Assembly (NCBI GenBank): GCA_035535995.1
Contig: DATLOZ010000024.1
Span: 54,620-118,619, forward strand
Direction: 5' to 3'
Length of the DNA: 64,000 bases
DNA from: JANYCO01 sp035535995
Lineage (GTDB): Bacteria; Bacteroidota; Bacteroidia; Cytophagales; Cytophagaceae
Under the pieces are notes generated by a model. The model saw only the letters and a program-made list of their open reading frames with translations. It made no database searches and was not told where the DNA came from. Made by a program: the position numbers and the translations under genes. This document shows, one piece after another, positions 26,239 to 36,703 of this stretch (position 1 is its first letter; every line of letters starts with the position of its first letter).

Positions 26239-26281
26239 AAGGATACAGGATACCGGATTCCAGATTCCAGATTCCAGATAA
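26239..26281. repeat. Family B repeat with a GATTCCA tandem run
   Basis: AAGGATACAGGATACCG leads into three exact tandem copies of GATTCCA (26256-26276). The family B word GGATACCGG is present, so the tandem run arose inside a family B copy. Confidence 0.7.
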
Positions 26282-26323
26282 AAATTACACTCTGTATAGA
26301 TAAGCTTCATGCGCAATAGACCA

Positions 26324-26352
26324 AGTTATGAATGTTGAGTTATGAATTATGA
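26324..26352. repeat. Intergenic repeat, family A (copy 5)
   Basis: AGTTATGAATGTTGAGTTAT followed by GAATTATGA, nearly identical to copy 4 about 127 nt upstream and in the same orientation. Confidence 0.65.
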
Positions 26353-26362
26353 TGATTTGCTT

Positions 26363-26390
26363 GAAGGATGCAAGACCCGGATAAAAATTA
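26363..26390. repeat. Family B repeat fragment
   Basis: AAGGATGCAAGACCCGGATA followed by AAAATTAC repeats the order seen at 26239-26287 (A copy, B word, then ATAAAAATTAC). The A-B block is therefore duplicated in tandem. Confidence 0.55.
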
Positions 26391-26421
26391 CTTTGCTTCT
26401 CTTGCAGATAATTTATAATTA

Positions 26422-26460
26422 AAAAAACACCTCTTAGAATTTCTAAGAGGTGTTTTTTTT
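26422..26460 (-). terminator. Rho-independent terminator of the small membrane-protein gene
   Basis: ACACCTCTTAGAA pairs with TTCTAAGAGGTGT, with A7 and T8 on the flanks. It lies 21 nt past the stop of the minus-strand gene ending at 26481. Confidence 0.85.
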
Positions 26461-26480
26461 GTTAGGGGCAGAGAATAATA

Positions 26481-26768
26481 TTATACTTCTATCCAGCGGT
26501 CTTGGTCAAAGATCAGTGTTTTGGAAGCCTTATATTCAACTGTTTTATGTGATTTTTTTCTGAAGTATAAATACAAAGAAATAAACAATACGATAACAGA
26601 AACCTCAATCAATAAGAGTGAATATATTTTGCTACCAGTGAAAAGACTCATATAATAGAAACAAAAAAATATTACTGCTGTGCTGATAAATGTAATAAAT
26701 GCCAGTTGTACTAGTTCTTTAGTGACATAAGTTACAGGTTGCTTGATATGGAGATTATTGTGATTCAT
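26481..26768 (-). CDS. Small two-helix membrane protein, unknown function
   Basis: 95 residues with two hydrophobic segments (LVQLAFITFISTAVIFFCFY and IYSLLLIEVSVIVLFISLYL) and a charged C-terminus ending in DRWIEV. It has its own terminator and no operon partner. I do not recognise a family. Clean start and stop, the terminator and good membrane topology support a real gene. Confidence 0.65.
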   Translation of the reverse strand: MNHNNLHIKQPVTYVTKELVQLAFITFISTAVIFFCFYYMSLFTGSKIYSLLLIEVSVIVLFISLYLYFRKKSHKTVEYKASKTLIFDQDRWIEV

Positions 26769-26891
26769 AATTGTATCTTTAAGTTAGTAGGTTCTTTAAC
26801 GGAAGAAAAAGAAAAGGGTTGGGTATAAGAATATACTTAAAAAAAATACTAGTAAAAATTACAATATGCACGTATTCAGTATATTATAAAT

Positions 26892-26930
26892 CAAAAAGCA
26901 CAAAACAAATTAATTGTTTTGTGCTTTTTG
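26892..26930 (-). terminator. Rho-independent terminator of the signalling operon
   Basis: A perfect 17-bp stem (CAAAAAGCACAAAACAA facing TTGTTTTGTGCTTTTTG) with a 5-nt loop, 21 nt past the stop of the LuxR-type regulator gene. Confidence 0.9.
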
Positions 26931-26950
26931 TATAAAAAACAGTAATTCTC

Positions 26951-27580
26951 TTAGTTTATCAATTTATGTTGAATAGCTTTTTTTATTAGTTCCGCAGAAT
27001 TTGAAGCTTTTACTTTTTTCATGATCTTCATTCGGTGTGCTTCTACGGTACGGGTGCTAATATTCAGCTTTTCGGCGATGAGTTTGGTACTGAGACCTTG
27101 CGCCACGTATTGTAAAATTTCTTTTTCTCTCTCTGAAATTTTTCCAATCTCTTTTGGCTTCGAAATATTGTCGATAAGCAGCTCAGAAATGAAAGGACTG
27201 AAATATTTATTTTTGTCGTACACCGTACGGATCGCTTCTTCCAGCTCATCGGGTTCTACGTCTTTGAGAAGATAAGAACAGGCGCCGTTTTTAACGGCTT
27301 TAATAATGTACTCGCCCTCCTTGTGCATAGTGAGCATTATGATCTTTAGATCTTTGTTGATCTTAAGCAATTTTGGAATGAGCTCCAGTCCATTGGAATC
27401 AGGCATGGAGATGTCCAGCAGCAAAATATCTGGACAATCATTTTTTACAAGTTCTACGATTTCTTCTTCGTTGTCTGTCTCCAGAAGCACATTGAAGTCG
27501 GGAATATTATTCAATATGAGACAAAATCCTTTTCTTACCAGTTTATGGTCGTCAAGAATTGCAAGGCGGATGTAAGTCAT
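26951..27580 (-). CDS. NarL/FixJ-type response regulator (REC-LuxR HTH)
   Basis: A 209-residue DNA-binding response regulator. The receiver domain has D10/D11 as metal site, D56 (LLLDISMP) as phosphoacceptor and K105-type LLKDVEP. The C-terminal LuxR helix-turn-helix is at about 145-209 (LSTKLIAEKLNISTRTVEAH). It lies 12 nt downstream of the HisKA_3 kinase gene, its likely partner. Last gene of a four-gene minus-strand signalling operon with a strong terminator. Confidence 0.94.
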   Translation of the reverse strand: MTYIRLAILDDHKLVRKGFCLILNNIPDFNVLLETDNEEEIVELVKNDCPDILLLDISMPDSNGLELIPKLLKINKDLKIIMLTMHKEGEYIIKAVKNGACSYLLKDVEPDELEEAIRTVYDKNKYFSPFISELLIDNISKPKEIGKISEREKEILQYVAQGLSTKLIAEKLNISTRTVEAHRMKIMKKVKASNSAELIKKAIQHKLIN

Positions 27581-27592
27581 ACTATATAAAAA

Positions 27593-28390
27593 TTAAAGTG
27601 GAATGATAATATTTATTTTAGTTCCTTTTCCAGGTTTAGACTCGATGGTGCATTTTCCTCCGTTCAATTCCGCTCTTTGATACATGCTTGATAATCCCTT
27701 TCCCGTATTGATCTTCCCATCCGTATTATTCATTTCAAATCCTTCACCATCGTCTTCAATTAATACGTTGATGAGTTGTGCGTTGTTCCCTATTTGAACG
27801 AAAATATTTTTTGCATTCGCATGTTTCAAAATATTGTTGAACGCCTCCTGCACAAGCCTGTAAAGGTTTGCAGCCTTATCGAAAGAAATATTATTCAGCG
27901 ATTCATCTTCTTCAATGGATAAATTAACTTTTGCTCCTCCGTATTTTTCGGTGTTTTCACATAGTATTTTTACGGATGGAATCCATCCGAAATTTACGAG
28001 GACACTTGGCATTAGATTAAAAGAGATACGCCTCGCTTCGGAGATTGTATCGTCTACCATTTTCTTTAATTCGATCTTCAGCTCGTCCTGGCCTTTGATG
28101 GAATTCAATACCAGTTTCACGGCTGTCAGCATCTGTCCTAAGCCGTCGTGAATTTCGCGGGAGATCCTGCCGCGCTCTTTTTCCTGGCCTTCCAGCAGCG
28201 CAGCCGTTTTTTCTCTCATGATTGAAATCTCTTGTTCTTTGATCTGAACAAGTTGATTTTGCATTTGACTCAGCAGAATTTTAAATACATCCTTTTCTTC
28301 AAGAAAATTCATCGAAACCTCACCAGGAGTGTCTTCTACGACTTTTTTTTTATATTCTTTCTTCTGCTTCGACATCTTAATTTTCGGCAA
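27593..28390 (-). CDS. Cytoplasmic NarL-type sensor histidine kinase (HisKA_3)
   Basis: A 265-residue kinase with no membrane segment. A coiled-coil stretch (residues about 36-75) precedes the HisKA_3 phosphoacceptor H81 in GRISREIHDGLGQML, then the HATPase domain with DDGEGFEM and GKGLSSMYQRAELNGG. No sensing domain is present, so input may come through a partner such as the receiver protein encoded just upstream. It overlaps that gene by 14 nt and precedes the LuxR-type regulator. Confidence 0.92.
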   Translation of the reverse strand: MPKIKMSKQKKEYKKKVVEDTPGEVSMNFLEEKDVFKILLSQMQNQLVQIKEQEISIMREKTAALLEGQEKERGRISREIHDGLGQMLTAVKLVLNSIKGQDELKIELKKMVDDTISEARRISFNLMPSVLVNFGWIPSVKILCENTEKYGGAKVNLSIEEDESLNNISFDKAANLYRLVQEAFNNILKHANAKNIFVQIGNNAQLINVLIEDDGEGFEMNNTDGKINTGKGLSSMYQRAELNGGKCTIESKPGKGTKINIIIPL

Positions 28391-28751
28391 TTATTTTTTG
28401 AACGATCTCACGTGTCAGCGGTTTTTTCAAATATCCTTTTACAAAAGGATAGCTCATTGCTTTGTTCAGATCTTCGGGGTTTACCGAAGAAGTGAGAATG
28501 TATACCGACAGTGTATTCAGAAATTTGTCGTAAAATTTATCTAAGAATGAAAAACCGTTGGTAAGCGGTATGTTCAAATCTATAATCACAATTTCCGGCA
28601 GTGGGTTTGCCTTGTTGATGTACTCGATTGCTTCCTGGCTTGTTCGGCATACAATGTATTGTTTAGAGGCATTGTATTTTCTAAACAACTGCTCATTGAT
28701 GACGTTTACAATCGGATCGTCGTCAAGTAAAAAAATCTTATTTATTTTCAT
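28377..28751 (-). CDS. Single-domain response regulator
   Basis: A 124-residue receiver-only protein. D10-D12 form the acidic pocket, D58 (VIIDLNIP) accepts phosphate, ILTSS holds the Thr/Ser switch, and LKKPL the conserved Lys. It has no output domain, so it probably shuttles phosphate or docks to a kinase. It overlaps the kinase genes on both sides (4 nt and 14 nt), consistent with a phosphorelay between them. Confidence 0.92.
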   Translation of the reverse strand: MKINKIFLLDDDPIVNVINEQLFRKYNASKQYIVCRTSQEAIEYINKANPLPEIVIIDLNIPLTNGFSFLDKFYDKFLNTLSVYILTSSVNPEDLNKAMSYPFVKGYLKKPLTREIVQKIIAEN

Positions 28752-29497
28752 TTATTAATTGATTTTTGATTTAATGGAAATGTAAAAATAAACGTGGTTC
28801 CTTTTTCCGGAGCAGAAATTACTTCTGCCTTTCCGTTTAGTTTTTCTACAATTCCTTTTACAATATAAAGCCCCAGCCCTGAGCCAAGTGAATAGGCATT
28901 GGCGCGGTAGAACATTTCAAATATTTTATCGTGGTATTCTTCTGCAATCCCTACACCATTGTCTTCGAAAATTAATTTTAATGTATTGTTTTCACAAAGT
29001 GCGGAAATGTTAAGAAATGAATATTCTTTGTTTGTGTCTTGGTATTTGATAGCGTTGGAAAGAGAATTATTTACAAGGATAGCAATTCGTCTTTTGTCTA
29101 GCTTTACAGTTTTGCCAGGGATCTGGATATCCAGGTTTATTTTCAGCCGGTGAAAATTTTCCATGAAGTGGTGACTGGCGATCGCTTCGTCGATGAGTTC
29201 TGAGAAATCCACCTCTTCTTCCTGCACATGTGTACGTGCATTGCGCGAGTAATCGGCCATGTCGTCGGTTACTTTCAAAAGACGTTCTACACTTTCCTTG
29301 ATCAAAAAATTCAAATAATAAATTTTGTGCAAATCCGTTTCATTTTCGATCAACGAAGAAAGGCCCAATACGGAAGTAAGCGGAGCCCGAAGGTCGTGTG
29401 AAGAACGGTATACAAATGTATCCAGCTCTTCATTTAGAATTTTAAGCTCTTCATTCTTTTTTAGTAATTCGAGATCGTTCTTTTGTTCTTCATTCAT
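28748..29497 (-). CDS. Soluble HisKA-type histidine kinase without a sensor domain
   Basis: A 249-residue kinase. A short N-terminal helix leads to H34 in FVYRSSHDLRAPLTSVLG, then a HATPase domain with NSLSNAIKYQ (N box), EDNGVGI and GSGLGLYIVKGI (G boxes). No PAS, membrane or periplasmic domain is visible. First gene of the minus-strand signalling operon; its stop overlaps the next start by 4 nt. Confidence 0.92.
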   Translation of the reverse strand: MNEEQKNDLELLKKNEELKILNEELDTFVYRSSHDLRAPLTSVLGLSSLIENETDLHKIYYLNFLIKESVERLLKVTDDMADYSRNARTHVQEEEVDFSELIDEAIASHHFMENFHRLKINLDIQIPGKTVKLDKRRIAILVNNSLSNAIKYQDTNKEYSFLNISALCENNTLKLIFEDNGVGIAEEYHDKIFEMFYRANAYSLGSGLGLYIVKGIVEKLNGKAEVISAPEKGTTFIFTFPLNQKSINK

Positions 29498-29829
29498 AAT
29501 CTCACCTGTTACGGTAAAAAAAGGTTTCTGTTTTGAAAATCAAATTAAAAATCACCCTAGGGCTTTTTCGCTTTTTACCCTTCTTGACTTCATTCCAACA
29601 GACGCTTGTACTTTGTAAGTATTTATACGTATCTTAAGAGTTACTTCGGATCAGATAAAAGTTATCTCTGTCCAATGGCATAATTAAAGATACTTAAAAA
29701 TATTTTTAATTTAGTGAAGAAAATGCATTTGTGTTTTTTATTTTTAAAAAAGAGTGCAGATTAAAATATCCGATTCTATTTTATAATTTTTAATAGTACG
29801 TTTAAATCCATACGATTTTGATAGAAAAC
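29498..29829. other. About 330-nt divergent intergenic region of the signalling cluster
   Basis: It separates two diverging sets of kinase and regulator genes. No exact TAnnTTTG box is present. TTGTACTTTG near 29610 with TTGAC about 21 nt before it is the nearest promoter-like match, for the plus-strand genes. TAAAAGTTA and TACTTAAAAATA words are visible, but no operator can be defined. Confidence 0.5.
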
Positions 29830-30813
29830 ATGGTCGATACTTTTAATACTGTTTGGTTGGATAACCTTCCGGTAATGGCCCGGGTCTCTGATTCTACAGG
29901 GGCTTGCGTGTATGTAAACAATCCATGGCAGAATTTTACAGGAAATGTGCTAAACCATGAAAAAGGCGATGGATGGAAACAAAGCATCCACCCGGATGAC
30001 AAAGAAAAATATCTTGAAAATCTAAAATCAGCGATCAAAGAAGGAAAAGAATATTCTTTCGAACTGAGATTAAAGAAAAAAAATGGAGATTATCATTGGT
30101 TCGTTGATAGCGGAAAACCATTATATGACCCCCTCGGTAAATACGTATTGTTTGTTTCGGTATATACGGATGTTTCAAATACTAAAAAACACGAGGAAGA
30201 GTTAAACAGCTCGTTGGAAGGGAAGGAGGTTTTGCTTCGGGAGATCCATCACCGCGTAAAGAATAACATGGCAGTAGTGGCCGGAATGCTCGATCTGCAC
30301 ATGGATTATGTAAATAGTCCCAGCGACCGCGAGATATTCCTGGCTTGCCAGAGCCGCGTGCTTTCCATGGCTTTGATCCATGAAAAACTTTATCGCTCGG
30401 AAACGTTGTCTAAGATCAATTTTAAAAATTATATAGAAGACCTCGTAAAAAAAGTGCGTGCTTCTTATATGGACAGAACAGGCTCTATTACTGTAAAGAT
30501 CGAGGCAGATAACACAGAACTGGATCTCGAAAGAGCGATGCCTTGCGGATTGATCCTGAATGAACTTATTACAAATGCATTCAAACATGCTTTTAATAAT
30601 TTAGAAAAAGGAGAAATAATCATAGGATTTTTTTCTAAAATAGGTAAGTACACACTTTTTGTATCAGACAATGGAATCGGTATTGAAGACGACAGTCAGC
30701 TCAATTCATCCGCTACTCTGGGCTATACCTTAGTAGCAGCACTCACCAAACAGCTGGATGCGATGATGGAAGTAGATAAGACGAAAGGTCTTATGGTAAA
30801 ATTCACTTTTTAA
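29830..30813 (+). CDS. PAS-containing HWE/HisKA_2-type histidine kinase
   Basis: A 327-residue soluble kinase. A PAS fold occupies about residues 5-115 (MARVSDSTGACVYVNNPW and a PAC-type RLKKKNGDYHWFVDSG). The HisKA_2 box with H140 (LLREIHHRVKNNMAVV) and a HATPase domain follow. The longest frame begins with TTG at 29818, but ATG at 29830 is the more likely start. Partner of the receiver gene 12 nt downstream. The PAS domain may bind a cofactor or small ligand not decidable here. Confidence 0.92.
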   Translation: MVDTFNTVWLDNLPVMARVSDSTGACVYVNNPWQNFTGNVLNHEKGDGWKQSIHPDDKEKYLENLKSAIKEGKEYSFELRLKKKNGDYHWFVDSGKPLYDPLGKYVLFVSVYTDVSNTKKHEEELNSSLEGKEVLLREIHHRVKNNMAVVAGMLDLHMDYVNSPSDREIFLACQSRVLSMALIHEKLYRSETLSKINFKNYIEDLVKKVRASYMDRTGSITVKIEADNTELDLERAMPCGLILNELITNAFKHAFNNLEKGEIIIGFFSKIGKYTLFVSDNGIGIEDDSQLNSSATLGYTLVAALTKQLDAMMEVDKTKGLMVKFTF

Positions 30814-30825
30814 ACACTCAATTGT

Positions 30826-31206
30826 ATGGCAAAAATTCTCGTAGTAGAAGACGATATGATCCTGGCACTTGTGCTAAAGAAAAATCTTGAAAAACTTGGA
30901 CACACAGTGCTGGAAGTCCAGTCTAGCGGACATGGCGCTATTGACGCCGTTTCCACCAGCAGACCCGACCTGATCATCATGGATATAAAACTTATGGGTA
31001 GTATCGACGGAATACAAACCATGATCGAGATCCGGAAATTTTCTGAGATCCCTGTAATCTATGTCTCAGGAAATTCAGATGAATCGATCAAATTAAAAGC
31101 AGAAGCAACCGAAAGCTCAGAATTCATGAGCAAACCAGTGGATCTTTTCGAACTGAAAGAAAGGATTAATAAAGCGCTGGAGTTGTCTTCGGAGAAGAAA
31201 AAATAA
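30826..31206 (+). CDS. Single-domain response regulator
   Basis: A 126-residue receiver protein with D9/D10, phosphoacceptor D53 (LIIMDIKLMGSIDG), a serine switch (YVSGNSDES) and SKPVD lysine. No output domain. It follows the PAS-HisKA_2 kinase by 12 nt, so the two probably form a pair. Its lack of an effector implies further proteins in the pathway. Confidence 0.93.
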   Translation: MAKILVVEDDMILALVLKKNLEKLGHTVLEVQSSGHGAIDAVSTSRPDLIIMDIKLMGSIDGIQTMIEIRKFSEIPVIYVSGNSDESIKLKAEATESSEFMSKPVDLFELKERINKALELSSEKKK

Positions 31207-31211
31207 TTTAA

Positions 31212-31268
31212 AATTATGAATGTTGAATTGTGAGTTATGAATTAATTCAACATTCATAACTCATGATT
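31212..31268. repeat. Intergenic palindromic repeat, family A (copy 6)
   Basis: AATTATGAATGTTGAATTGT and a facing ATTCAACATTCATAACTCAT arm fill the gap between two convergent genes, where it could act as a hairpin for both transcripts. Confidence 0.7.
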
Positions 31269-31569
31269 ATTCAAGGTTGAGTCCGAAGCGGCGCAACATT
31301 TTTTTCTCAAAGGCCCAGAAAAATTTGAATTGGCCAAGTAGCGTACCGATGATCACCAGTAGGATTTGATACACCGGGAAGATGATTAAAACTCTTAACG
31401 GCCAATAAATTGCGCCAGGAAGATCTTTTGTAATGTTCAATGCTGCTAGAATAGGCTTGCTGGCCCAGGCAGAAGCGGAGCCGGTGATGGCAAACACTAA
31501 ACAGATCATGAATAATTGCCAATTGCTGGTGATCTGCCAACGAAGTTTAAGTTTCTCAAGGAAATTCAT
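31267..31569 (-). CDS. Small membrane protein (probably the DUF6787-type family)
   Basis: 100 residues with two hydrophobic segments (LFMICLVFAITGSASAW and VLIIFPVYQILLVIIGTLLG) and a basic end, FEKKMLRRFGL. It resembles small Bacteroidota membrane proteins carrying WQITSNWQL-type N-termini; the DUF number is from memory. Last gene of the ABC-rnr-polyprenyl synthetase operon, 44 nt after the synthetase stop. Function unknown. Confidence 0.7.
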   Translation of the reverse strand: MNFLEKLKLRWQITSNWQLFMICLVFAITGSASAWASKPILAALNITKDLPGAIYWPLRVLIIFPVYQILLVIIGTLLGQFKFFWAFEKKMLRRFGLNLE

Positions 31570-31613
31570 ACTACAAATGCTTGTGTTTATTGATCGTGAA
31601 TATCGATAGCTGA

Positions 31614-32591
31614 TTAGCTTTCTCTTTGTGCCAGTTGATTCGCAAAATCTTTCAGAAGCGCTTTCTTATAAAGAGGAGCATCTAGTTTGTGTAGTTTTCT
31701 AAATGCCAGATCGAAATATTCGTTCATCTTCAATTCGGTAAACGATTTTATTTCGAGCTTATTATAAAGCTCTGTTACTTCTTTCACTTTTGTAATACTA
31801 TCAATCGTCTTAGACTCGATAAGTTGTTGCAGACGTTTTAAATCGTTTCCTTTTGCTTTCTGCAGTGCAGTGATGAGTAGGTAAGTTTTTTTGTTGGCCA
31901 CGATATCGCCGCCTACGGTCTTACCGAATTTGCTCATGTCACCGTATACATCGAGCAGGTCGTCCATGAGTTGGAAACCAATGCCCATATTTTCTCCAAA
32001 TTCCCGGAGCAGTTGCAAGTTCTCTTTGGAAGTGCCTGCCACCAACCCGCCAAGCTCAAGTGAGAAGCCAAGCAGCACAGCAGTTTTTTTGCGGATCATA
32101 GTAATGTATTCCTCTACTGTTACACTGTCAAGTTTTTCGAAGTTCATATCATACTGTTGTCCTTCGCAAATTTCAGTAGCGGTTTGATTGAAAAGTGTCA
32201 ACGTAGAACGAAGGATTGCATCGTCTACTTCCATGATCATTTCAGTAGCTTTGATCTGCATTACGTCGCCGGCGAGGATAGCTATATTGCTACTCCATTT
32301 TTCGTGTACCGTAGGATTTCCGCGGCGAAGCGGCGCATTATCCATAATATCGTCGTGTACGAGTGTGTAGTTGTGAAAAACTTCAATCGCCACAGCCGGT
32401 CTCATGATCTTTTCGACCTCATCGGAAAATAAATTGTGCGACAGCAAAGCAAGAAGCGGACGCATTCTTTTGCCGCCAATTCCCATGATGTAGTAAATAG
32501 GATCGTATAATTCTGCAGGCTCTTTGCCCAAATCGAGCGCTGCAATTTCTTTGTTGATTAATTTTAGAGCTTTTTCAATAGTTAAGATCAT
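31614..32591 (-). CDS. Trans-polyprenyl diphosphate synthase
   Basis: A 325-residue prenyl chain-elongating enzyme. Both aspartate-rich motifs are present: DDIMD (80-84) and DDLLD (210-214). GGKRMRP (39-45) binds the diphosphate. Family members make long all-trans chains such as the octaprenyl or solanesyl tail of menaquinone. MenA, which uses that tail, lies at 57899-58816 here. The gene is 12 nt downstream of RNase R in a minus-strand operon. Exact chain length cannot be read off with certainty. Confidence 0.93.
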   Translation of the reverse strand: MILTIEKALKLINKEIAALDLGKEPAELYDPIYYIMGIGGKRMRPLLALLSHNLFSDEVEKIMRPAVAIEVFHNYTLVHDDIMDNAPLRRGNPTVHEKWSSNIAILAGDVMQIKATEMIMEVDDAILRSTLTLFNQTATEICEGQQYDMNFEKLDSVTVEEYITMIRKKTAVLLGFSLELGGLVAGTSKENLQLLREFGENMGIGFQLMDDLLDVYGDMSKFGKTVGGDIVANKKTYLLITALQKAKGNDLKRLQQLIESKTIDSITKVKEVTELYNKLEIKSFTELKMNEYFDLAFRKLHKLDAPLYKKALLKDFANQLAQRES

Positions 32592-32603
32592 AATAGGGTA
32601 TTC

Positions 32604-34760
32604 TTATTTTGAAGTGATCATTTCCAGGTCGATCGTTCTCCTGGCCAGATCGGTCTTTTTAACTTTTACTTGTACGGTATCCCCGAGCGTATACATTTTC
32701 TTCTGTCTCTTCCCGATCACTCGGAAGTTATCAAGATCAACTTCGTAGAAATCGTCGGTAAGCTCGCTCAGACGCACCATGCCTTCACATTTGGTTTCTA
32801 TAATTTCCACAAATATACCGTGTTCTATCATTCCCGAAATAATTCCGTCAAAAACTTTTTCGGTCATGTTTTGCATGAACTCTACTTGTTTATACTTGAT
32901 GGAAGCTCTTTCCGCATCGGCGGCCATTTTTTCTCTTTCGGAAGAATGTTTACATTTTTCTTCGTATAAACTTCTGTCTTCCGATTTTCCTCCTTCCAGA
33001 TAATGGTAAAGCAAGCGATGTACCATCATATCCGGGTACCGGCGGATCGGGGAGGTGAAGTGGGTATAATGGCTGAACGCCAATCCAAAGTGCATATCAG
33101 GATCGGTGGTATAAATAGCCTTTGCCATCGTACGGATCGCGAGGCCTTGGAGTACGTTTTGTTCGGGTTTACCTTCTACTTCTTCCGTAAGTTTGTTGAG
33201 CGCTTGTGCGATCGCTTTCTCATCGTGCAGCGCCAGCTTGTGGCCGAAGCGCGCAGCGAAGGTGGCGAGCGATCTTAATTTGTCAGGATTAGGATCGTCG
33301 TGCGTACGATAGACCATCGTATTTTTATCCTCTCCTTTTTTCATATTGTACACATGCTCGGCTACTTTTTTATTGGCCAAAAGCATGAAGTCTTCTACAA
33401 GCTTGTGCGCGTCTTTACGGATCTTTGGATACACGCCAAGAGGTTTACCATTTTCATCGAGCTTGAACTTGATCTCGATCGTTTCAAAACTGATCGCTCC
33501 TTTTCTGAAACGTTCTTTGCGAAGAATTTTTGCTAATCGGTCGAGCAGTAAAATTTCTTCTTTGAAATCTCCATTCGAAGTTTCGATGATCTCTTGTACT
33601 TCTTCATAAGTAAAGCGGCGTGCAGAGTGAATGATCGTTTTTCCAAACCACTGATCAATGATCTTGCCGCTTTCGGTCATCTCGAATACGGCTGAGAAAG
33701 TGAGTTTGTCTTCGTTTGGTCGCAGCGAACAAAGACCATTGGAAAGTTTTTCAGGAAGCATTGGTACTACGCGGTCTACCAGGTAGACAGAAGTGGCCCG
33801 CAGGTAAGCTTCTTTTTCCAGCAGCGTACCCGGACGTACATAATGTGTAACGTCGGCGATGTGAACGCCTATTTCGTAGTTGCCATTGTCAAGTTTCTTC
33901 ACCGAGATCGCGTCGTCAAAATCTTTTGCGTCTATCGGGTCGATGGTAAAAGTAGTAGTGTTGCGGAAATCACGGCGCTTTTTAATTTCATCTTTAGTGA
34001 TCTCTTCGCTGATCTCACTGGCGAAGCGGTCTACGCTTTCAGGAAAAGTAAAAGGCAATCCGTACTCGGCCATAATGGCGTGCATTTCCGTATTGTTGTC
34101 GCCGGCATTACCCAATACTTCTTTGATCTTGCCGGTAGGATTCTTTCCATCTTCAGGCCATTCCACTACTTGCGCAATTACTTTTTGTTGGTGTTGCGCA
34201 TCGTTAATGAATTCTTTTGGAATGAAAATATCGAAATGGATTTTTTTATTGTCAGGAATCACGAACGCGAATTTTGGAGAGATCTCGATCGTGCCTACAA
34301 ATTCTGTTCGCTTGCGTTCTACGACCTCTATAATTTTCCCTTCGTCGTGTTTTTCTTTTTTAGATCTTCCATGTGATTCGAAAACTTGTGCTTTTACAAT
34401 ATCCCCGTCGATCGCGCCGTTTATAAAGCGCTGGTCGATCCAGATATCACCGCCGGCTGTATCGTTGAGTGGAATTACATAAGCAAAGCGAGGACTCACA
34501 TGGTCCACTCTTCCTACAATGAATTCTACTTCTCCGGAAGCGTTGGTTTTGAATAATCCGTTTTTGAGATGAACTAGTTTGCCTTCGCGTACGAGCGAGG
34601 TAAGTTCTTTTTCAAGAGATTCTTTGGTGTCGTTTCTTTTCAGGCCAAGTTTTTTTACAAGGTCTTTTAGAGAATAAGGATTTTTTTTACTGTTATTAAA
34701 AAATGCGAGCAGTTTGTCGCGTAAAAAATCCGTGTTCTTATTGGTTGGTTTTTTTTTCAT
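32604..34760 (-). CDS. rnr: Ribonuclease R
   Basis: A 718-residue 3'-5' exoribonuclease of the RNB family. The order is an N-terminal helical domain, two OB-type cold-shock domains (GRVDHVSPRFAYVIP and GTIEISPKFAFVIP), a large RNB domain with TIDPIDAKDFDDAI holding catalytic Asp residues and HYTHFTSPIRRYPDMMVH, and a C-terminal S1 domain (EKVFDGIISGMIEHGIFVEI). Two nt separate it from the ABC gene upstream. It degrades structured RNA and is typical of Bacteroidota. Confidence 0.96.
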   Translation of the reverse strand: MKKKPTNKNTDFLRDKLLAFFNNSKKNPYSLKDLVKKLGLKRNDTKESLEKELTSLVREGKLVHLKNGLFKTNASGEVEFIVGRVDHVSPRFAYVIPLNDTAGGDIWIDQRFINGAIDGDIVKAQVFESHGRSKKEKHDEGKIIEVVERKRTEFVGTIEISPKFAFVIPDNKKIHFDIFIPKEFINDAQHQQKVIAQVVEWPEDGKNPTGKIKEVLGNAGDNNTEMHAIMAEYGLPFTFPESVDRFASEISEEITKDEIKKRRDFRNTTTFTIDPIDAKDFDDAISVKKLDNGNYEIGVHIADVTHYVRPGTLLEKEAYLRATSVYLVDRVVPMLPEKLSNGLCSLRPNEDKLTFSAVFEMTESGKIIDQWFGKTIIHSARRFTYEEVQEIIETSNGDFKEEILLLDRLAKILRKERFRKGAISFETIEIKFKLDENGKPLGVYPKIRKDAHKLVEDFMLLANKKVAEHVYNMKKGEDKNTMVYRTHDDPNPDKLRSLATFAARFGHKLALHDEKAIAQALNKLTEEVEGKPEQNVLQGLAIRTMAKAIYTTDPDMHFGLAFSHYTHFTSPIRRYPDMMVHRLLYHYLEGGKSEDRSLYEEKCKHSSEREKMAADAERASIKYKQVEFMQNMTEKVFDGIISGMIEHGIFVEIIETKCEGMVRLSELTDDFYEVDLDNFRVIGKRQKKMYTLGDTVQVKVKKTDLARRTIDLEMITSK

Positions 34761-34762
34761 GA

Positions 34763-36613
<1,851 letters not shown>

Positions 36614-36703
36614 TTGGCTTAACCATCAAAAATAATAAAATTTTTGAGTTTGAAGGTGTTTAAAGTCATAATTTTGTATACCTAAAAGGCTGTTTTATAA
36701 GCC

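Larger units (their letters stand above)
25815..26480. other. 665-nt intergenic region
   Basis: No convincing gene on either strand. The part next to the TPR gene is AT-rich with no clear promoter. The part from 26196 to 26385 carries two family A and two family B repeat copies and a small tandem repeat. The last 60 nt is a terminator for the small minus-strand gene ending at 26481. Confidence 0.7.

Noticed and set aside
33843..34376. 177-codon plus-strand frame (and 33880-34482)
   Set aside because: Antisense to RNase R; no recognisable motif.
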